From: Nematostella vectensis
Taxonomy: Eukaryota > Cnidaria > Anthozoa > Actiniaria > Edwardsiidae
DNA: 60,000 nt
Reading direction: 5' to 3'
Assembly: GCF_932526225.1 (NCBI RefSeq)
Contig: NC_064045.1
Location: 2,707,998-2,767,997 of the forward strand
Below, piece after piece: positions 56,401 to 60,000 of this stretch (position 1 is its first letter; the number at the start of each line of letters is the position of its first letter). The translations under genes were made by a program, and so were the position numbers. The notes below the pieces were generated by a model that saw nothing but the letters and a program-made list of their open reading frames with translations, had not been told where the DNA came from and did no database searches.

Positions 56401-57057
56401 GTCTTATAAGGATTATCACAAAGCGACAGTTTTGTGTGAGTTAGGGCTTGCCCATGAAAGGGATATCTTTGATCATTTATAAAAGGATACAGTGTAAGGC
56501 ACTCCAGGTAAGCCTAGCCACTTGGAGAGATTAAGAGTCATGCTGTCACAGGAGGTGGCCATCTGGAAGGGATGATCAAAACATACAAGTATAATAACAT
56601 TTTGGCTCCTGCATCTTACAATTCCACATGTCTGACAATATCATTTACAGTATGTGGTCCTATTTTAATGACACCTATAAACAGACATTTTTAAAAGAAA
56701 AATAATAAAGTTTTAGCTTTCAAAATTACTTTTCAACCTTAATGCAATGGATGGATGCTACTGAGAACGCCAAAGTTTTTTTTTGACGACTTTTTGATAG
56801 GTTTTTAATAGATGTTCCATCGAATACATATATTAATTGTTCATGAATAATTGCTGTCATAAATAGGGCTACAAACCAAACATCCCATTTCTTGTTACTC
56901 AAAGTCAAGTAACCAATTCCTCCCCTTCAATTTATCACTTTATTACTACACATGAACACCCATACCTTGAGAGATGGTGGGACTGTTTGTACACATGAAC
57001 ACCCATACCTTGAGAGATGGTGGGACTGTTTGTAGCGCCAGCGCAGCCAGTGTATCC
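44424..57057 (-). CDS. PDXDC1: PDXDC1 homologue, C-terminal 15 exons; N-terminus beyond the right edge
   Basis: Pyridoxal-dependent decarboxylase domain-containing protein 1. It has the group II PLP decarboxylase fold; its reaction is not established. Exons: 57009-57057, 56491-56562, 56296-56325, 54399-54480, 53613-53707, 51983-52097, 51467-51543, 51063-51168, 50897-50955, 48944-49056, 48657-48828, 47579-47656, 47137-47229, 46457-46556, 44424-44581 (TAG). Phases all match, giving about 465 residues. Matches to human: DTLAALAL; CDSMTLNLSKWLGLPGVP; LPLWISVQNIG; QLSQQLSLSL; GQCLRFSPL; FLEQMTEMVQKGIEAAQ (human LLENMTEVVRKGIQEAQ); GVLRQVPIV...VNWWSP (human GVLRQIPVVGSVLNWFSP); FNLSSGHLDTTEKTYKY (human FNLTAGSLESTEPIYVY). 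The C-terminal tail is shorter than human. Confidence 0.92.
44673..45455. mobile_element. ~780-bp TIR element inserted in a minisatellite, with a minus-strand frame
   Basis: TACCGTAAATGACCT (44673-44687) and AGGTCATTTACGGTA (45441-45455) are perfect inverted repeats; a TA duplication is consistent. Both flanks read ATAAGTGACATGCGTA-like minisatellite sequence, so the element landed in the array next to it. The interior has AATAAACGCCC repeats and a minus-strand open frame of more than 110 codons (about 45020-45370) including RSKRLPCDECNNLAVQVCGK and REVDLVIPGCYTWRTKRKEI, with cysteines spaced CxxC. I do not recognise that protein. Confidence 0.75.
45456..46465. repeat. ~23-bp tandem repeat x~40 carrying a PDXDC1 exon end and donor
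   Basis: Sense unit TACACATGTAACTTATCATCAG/GT. The exon 46457-46556 ends CTTCAACTTATCATCAG/GTACACATGT, so its last ~13 bases and the donor are the repeat unit. Copies are diverged (AAGTTA, AAGTTAAATGTG, GATATGGTAAATAC variants). More units lie left of the inserted element (44600-44672). Confidence 0.88.
46262..46385. repeat. Dispersed repeat inserted in the PDXDC1 donor array
   Basis: Interrupts the 45456-46465 array. Joins the 20634-type block to the 32105-type block in one copy, so it is the most complete member seen here. Confidence 0.55.
47690..48195. repeat. 74-bp tandem repeat x~7 filling a PDXDC1 intron
   Basis: The sense unit contains TTGCTACTGCATCAG, CTTGGCTACATAGACTTCAA(CAAG), then GTCAAGTC. 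The AACAAG/GT end corresponds to the upstream exon end CAACTTTAACAAG/GTGTGT. The start of the array runs into the acceptor of exon 47579-47656 (GGTCACTCTGTTGTTGTTGC is shared with the unit GGTCACTCTGTTGTATGTAT). Confidence 0.88.
48396..48607 (-). pseudogene. Two degenerate copies of the 3' end of a PDXDC1 exon
   Basis: Downstream of the true exon 48657-48828, whose last residues are VFTEGVTQTGLICINFNK, are two further copies. One is at 48540-48607 (EVFTQGATQTGLLCINFNK, donor GTTAGT), the other at 48396-48462 (EVFTEGVMQNGLLCINLNK, donor GTGATT). Both keep an open frame and a GT after the final AAG. They are partial tandem exon duplications inside the intron, grading into the 74-bp array to the left. 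They could be alternative exon ends; no transcript evidence. Confidence 0.72.
49057..49325. repeat. 36-bp tandem repeat x7 at a PDXDC1 acceptor
   Basis: Plus unit CATCAGGATGGGGACAGCAA(AACACAGGAATAC). The sense unit CTGATGGTATTCCTGTTTTGC resembles the genuine acceptor tract GATGATGGCATTTCTGTTTC(AG) next to exon 48944-49056. Confidence 0.82.
49326..50859. mobile_element. 1.53-kb foldback element with ~335-bp inverted arms
   Basis: Left arm 49330-49665 and right arm 50521-50855 are long reverse complements (outer end AACAGAGATCAACTCTAAAC). A 4-bp AGGG flanks both ends (49326-49329, 50856-50859), a plausible target duplication. The 850-bp core contains a 12-bp stem with a ~40-nt loop (49944-50007) and a plus-strand 93-codon frame from 50033 of unknown nature. 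It sits in the PDXDC1 intron between exons 50897-50955 and 48944-49056. Confidence 0.82.
51419..51442. repeat. (CA)n microsatellite
   Basis: About 11-12 CA units starting 24 bp after the donor of PDXDC1 exon 51467-51543. Confidence 0.9.
52110..52965. repeat. 54-bp tandem repeat x~16 at a PDXDC1 acceptor
   Basis: Plus unit GAATCAGAGTAAACAGCTAT then TACTAACATTTTGATAGTCT and AGTACTGTACTGTT. The first copy ends about 15 bp from the acceptor at 52098-52099 and supplies its upstream tract (TTTACTCTGATTC). Confidence 0.92.
53708..53885. repeat. ~24-bp tandem repeat x6-7 spanning a PDXDC1 acceptor
   Basis: Sense units CATTGATTCACATGTGTATG. The genuine junction is CATTGGTTCACAG/GTGTTGAT, so the acceptor and exon start are the first, near-intact unit of the series. 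Confidence 0.78.
54399..57057 (-). CDS. PDXDC1: PDXDC1 exons covering the PLP-lysine region
   Basis: 57009-57057 encodes DTLAALALQTVPPSLK. 56491-56562 encodes MATSCDSMTLNLSKWLGLPG, the segment aligning with the Asp-Ser-x6-His-Lys-Trp box of group II decarboxylases. 56296-56325, only 30 bp, encodes TFFRAKDPVL (human TLYKHDDPAL). 54399-54480 encodes GLTQPLCPEHLSVLPLWISV. The GTATCC donor of the second exon is weak but frame and homology support it. Confidence 0.85.
54484..55870. repeat. 69-bp tandem repeat x~20 at a PDXDC1 acceptor
   Basis: Plus unit GTTGGGATGAGCAAAACCAA, CTACAATAGGGGACTTGCGC, TAAGAGATCAGGGCAAAGTA, AAGAGTTAT. The acceptor tract TTTACTTTGTCCTTAATTCC(AG) of exon 54399-54480 is repeated at about 55165-55190 as TTTACTTTGTCCTTAATTCC(AA), and a shorter form occurs near 54655. 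Confidence 0.92.
55871..56290. other. PDXDC1 intron without features
   Basis: AT-rich intron sequence between the 69-bp array and the 30-bp exon 56296-56325. Nothing recognised. Confidence 0.5.
56948..57033. repeat. 43-bp tandem duplication spanning a PDXDC1 donor
   Basis: Two virtually identical copies (56948-56990, 56991-57033). On the sense strand each carries AAACAGTCCCACCATCTCTC then AAG/GTATGGGTGTTCATGTGT, the last ~23 bases of exon 57009-57057 plus its donor. Both donors are intact. Confidence 0.9.
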
Positions 57058-57340
57058 CTAATAAACAAACAGTATGGATCAAAGACATATTTTTTATCAA
57101 AACTATGAACTTTCAGTTTACACTAGGGGAAACAGAGTATTATCAATCTTATAGTGTAACACACCGTAGCATGACTATCAGTACAAGTTTTGACATACCA
57201 ATTATAGAATGCAAGAGTCACATTTCTGATTTGCACAATCTTTATAGGGGGTTCAATCATGTTCTGATGGGCACTTTTAAGAGCTGGTTGGTTAATAAAG
57301 CTCATGTTGATCAGATAGTACGTTTCTTGCATCCTTATTG

Positions 57341-57530
57341 CATAGCTGTCAACCCAGCTTGGACAGAAATCTTGTGAAATCAGGTGAAATACAGTAAATA
57401 TGTGAACAAACCCAAGGGAGCCAGTGCAAGGGAATACAGAGAATGTATGAGCATTCTCACAAAAAATAGGCTTGTGATGAGGTTCAAAATCTAATGACAC
57501 CCACCTAATGTTGGTTAGTTGACAGCTATG
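57341..57530. mobile_element. ~190-bp MITE, second copy, in a PDXDC1 intron
   Basis: CATAGCTGTCAAC at 57341-57353 and GTTGACAGCTATG at 57518-57530 are perfect 13-bp inverted repeats. The core is related to 40955-41157. No coding capacity. Confidence 0.72.
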
Positions 57531-58029
57531 TCATTGATTTTAATTGGTTTACTGTCACAGCAACCAGTGACACTATTTTCTTCAGATTCTATTATTCCCA
57601 ATCAATTTGCTATGTACAGTACACAACATTTCAAGCTTCCATTAAATTAGTGGACACTGCACTTTGACCACCAAGACAGTTTGGAAAAGTTAGCCAATCA
57701 TGAGGTGACAAGAATAACAGAAAAACCTGAAATCCCTTTGAAAGGTACAGCACTAGAACTACAGCAAGGAACTGCTTGGAACTACCATGACCTGTCTGTT
57801 AGATATGACATCATTTTGGTGTTGGCACTCAGCCATCAATATGCATGAAGCAACTCCTACCCCTCTGCATGCAGCCATAAGCCATTCTGAGTACACAGCT
57901 CACGAAGTCTGCCAAGATTATCAGTATGACCAGCAAGTGGTGTGCCTGGAAACATATGGGAAACATCAGATATACAGTATTGGTATTTTATGACTTTTCC
58001 ACTCCTTGCCCTAGTTCTGTTTCACTTCA

Positions 58030-60000
58030 CCTTGCGTTTACCTTACCTTACCTAACCACACCTCACCTCACTACACCATGGCCGCTTCTCACCTCACCTA
58101 CACCCCACTTTACCTTACCTTTACCATACCCTTCTCACTTCACCTACACCCCACCTCACCTACACCCCACCTCACCTTACCTTTACCTTACCCTTCTCAC
58201 CTCACCTACACCCCACCTCTCCTACACCCCACCTCACCTTACCTTTACCTTACCCTTCCCACCTCACCTACACCCAACCTTACCTCACCTTTACCTTACA
58301 CTTCTCACCTCACCTACACCCAACCTCACCTTACCTTTACCTTACCCTTCCCACCTCACCTACACCCAACCTCACCTCACCTTTACCTTATCCTTCTCAC
58401 CTCACCTCCACCCCATCTTACCTAACCTTACCCTTCTCACCTCCCCTACACCCACCTCATCTTACCTTTACCTTACCCTTCTCAACACACCTACACCCCA
58501 CCTCACCTTACCTTTACCTTACCCTTCCCACCTCATCTACACCCCATCTTACCTAACCTTATCCTTCTCACCTCACCTACACCCTACCTCATCTTACCTT
58601 TACCTTACCCTTCTCAACACACCTACACCCCACCTCACCTTACCTTTACCTTACCCTTCCCACCTCACCTACACCCAACCTCACCTCACCTTTACCTTAC
58701 CCTTTTCACCTCACCTACACCCAACCTCACCTTACCCTTACCTTACCCTTCCCACCTTACCTTTACCTTACCCTTCCCACCTCACCTACACCCAACCTCA
58801 CCTCACCTTTACCTTACCCTTCTCACCTCACCTCCACCCCATCTTACCTAACCTTATCCTTCTCACCTCACCTACACCCTACCTCATCTTACCTTTACCT
58901 TACCCTTCTCAACACACCTACACCCCACCTCACCTTACATTTACCTTACCCTTCTCGCCTCACCTACACCCCCCCTCACCTTACCTTTACCTTACCCTTT
59001 TCACCTCAACTACACCCCATCTCACCTAACCCTTCTCACCTCACCTACACCCAACCTCACCTCACCTTTACCTTACCCTTCTCACCTCACCTCCACCCCA
59101 CCTCACCTTACCTTTACCTTACCCTTCTCACCTCACCTCCACCCCACCTCACCTTACCTTTACCTTACCCTTCCCACTTCATCTACACCCCACCTTACAT
59201 TTACCTTACCTTTCTCACCTCACCTACACCCTACCTCACCTTACCTTTACCTTACCCTTCTCACCTCACCAACACCCCACCTCACCTTACATTTACCTTA
59301 CCTTTCCCACCTCACCTAGACCCCATCTCACCTAGACCTCACCTCACCTTTACCTTACCCTTCTCGCCTCACCTACATCCCCCTCACCTTACCTTTACCT
59401 TACCCTTCCCATCTCACTTACACCCCACCTCACCTTAACTTTACCTTACCCTTCCCACCTCACCTACACCCCACTTTACCATGCCTTTACCTTACCCTTC
59501 CCACCTCACCTACACCCCACCTCACCTTACCTTTACCTTACCCTTTTCACCTCACCTTCACCCCAACTTACCTTACCTTTACCTTACCCTTTTCACCTCA
59601 CCTACACGCCACTTTACCATGCCTTTACCTTACCCTTCCCACCTCACCTACACCCTACCTCACCTTACCTTTACCTTACCCTTTTCACCTCACCTTCACC
59701 TAAACTTACCTTACCTTTACCTTACCCTTTTCACCTCACCTACACCCCACTTTACCATGCCTTTACCTTACCCTTCCCACCTCACCTACACCCCAACTCA
59801 CCTTTACCTTTGTCTTACCCTTCCCACCTCATCTACACCCCACCTCACCTTATCCATCTCACATAACCTACACCCCACTTTAACATGCCTTTACCTTACC
59901 CTTGCCACCTCACTTACACCCCTACTCACCTTACCTTGCCCTTCTCACCTCACCTCACCTCCACCCCACCTCACCTTACCTTTACCTTACTTTCTCACTT
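58030..60000. repeat. CCTTACC/CCTCACC-rich tandem array, runs off the right edge
   Basis: Plus-strand units built of CACCTCACCTACACCCCACC, TCACCTTACCTTTACCTTAC and CCTTCTCAC. On the PDXDC1 sense strand this is an endless series of AAGGTAAGG and AGGTGAGG, each a good 5' splice-site consensus. Mildly diverged, period about 50-60 bp with sub-repeats. Confidence 0.9.

Noticed and set aside
57926-59029. Pro/Thr/Leu/Tyr-rich 367-codon frame
   Set aside because: Comes from the CCTTACC/CCTCACC array; no start context, homology or exon signals.

Overview
This is animal nuclear DNA: intron-rich split genes with GT-AG junctions, scattered non-autonomous transposons and very many tandem arrays. The three recognisable genes (FBF1, RNASEH2C, PDXDC1) and the repeat content suggest an invertebrate, possibly a cnidarian. 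The species cannot be fixed from sequence alone. Gene names come from recognising conserved peptides by eye; no database was searched.

Layout. (1) 214-40382, minus strand: an FBF1 homologue (centriolar distal-appendage coiled-coil protein). I can trace 22 phase-consistent coding exons; the last C-terminal exons lie left of base 1. (2) 31118-39710, plus strand: an 8-exon gene for an unrecognised ~570-residue membrane protein. It sits entirely inside the ~12 kb second intron of FBF1. (3) 40575-42435, plus strand: a complete 4-exon RNASEH2C. It shares a 192-bp head-to-head promoter with FBF1. (4) 44424 to beyond 60000, minus strand: the C-terminal 15 exons of a PDXDC1 homologue, convergent with RNASEH2C. 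Its N-terminal exons lie beyond the right edge.

FBF1 acts at the base of cilia, RNASEH2C in genome maintenance, and PDXDC1 resembles PLP-dependent decarboxylases. No shared pathway is apparent.

The most unusual feature is the tandem repeats. About 25 arrays occupy a large share of the introns. Most start within about 0-60 bp of a splice site. In many, the repeat unit itself spans the exon-intron boundary, so the last or first bases of the exon plus the donor or acceptor are copied 2 to ~40 times. All stages are present: 2-copy duplications (RNASEH2C donor, a PDXDC1 donor), a 3-copy acceptor duplication in FBF1, and mature arrays (for example ~32 copies of a branch point-acceptor-exon module at 3901-5516). 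This occurs in three, probably four, independent genes, which suggests a recurrent local process. The long open frames in these arrays are by-products of repetition, not genes.

The introns also carry several inverted-repeat elements: a TTAA-flanked MITE family, a 1.5 kb foldback element, a 1.2 kb element with modular arms, two elements with internal open frames, and a broken LINE end.
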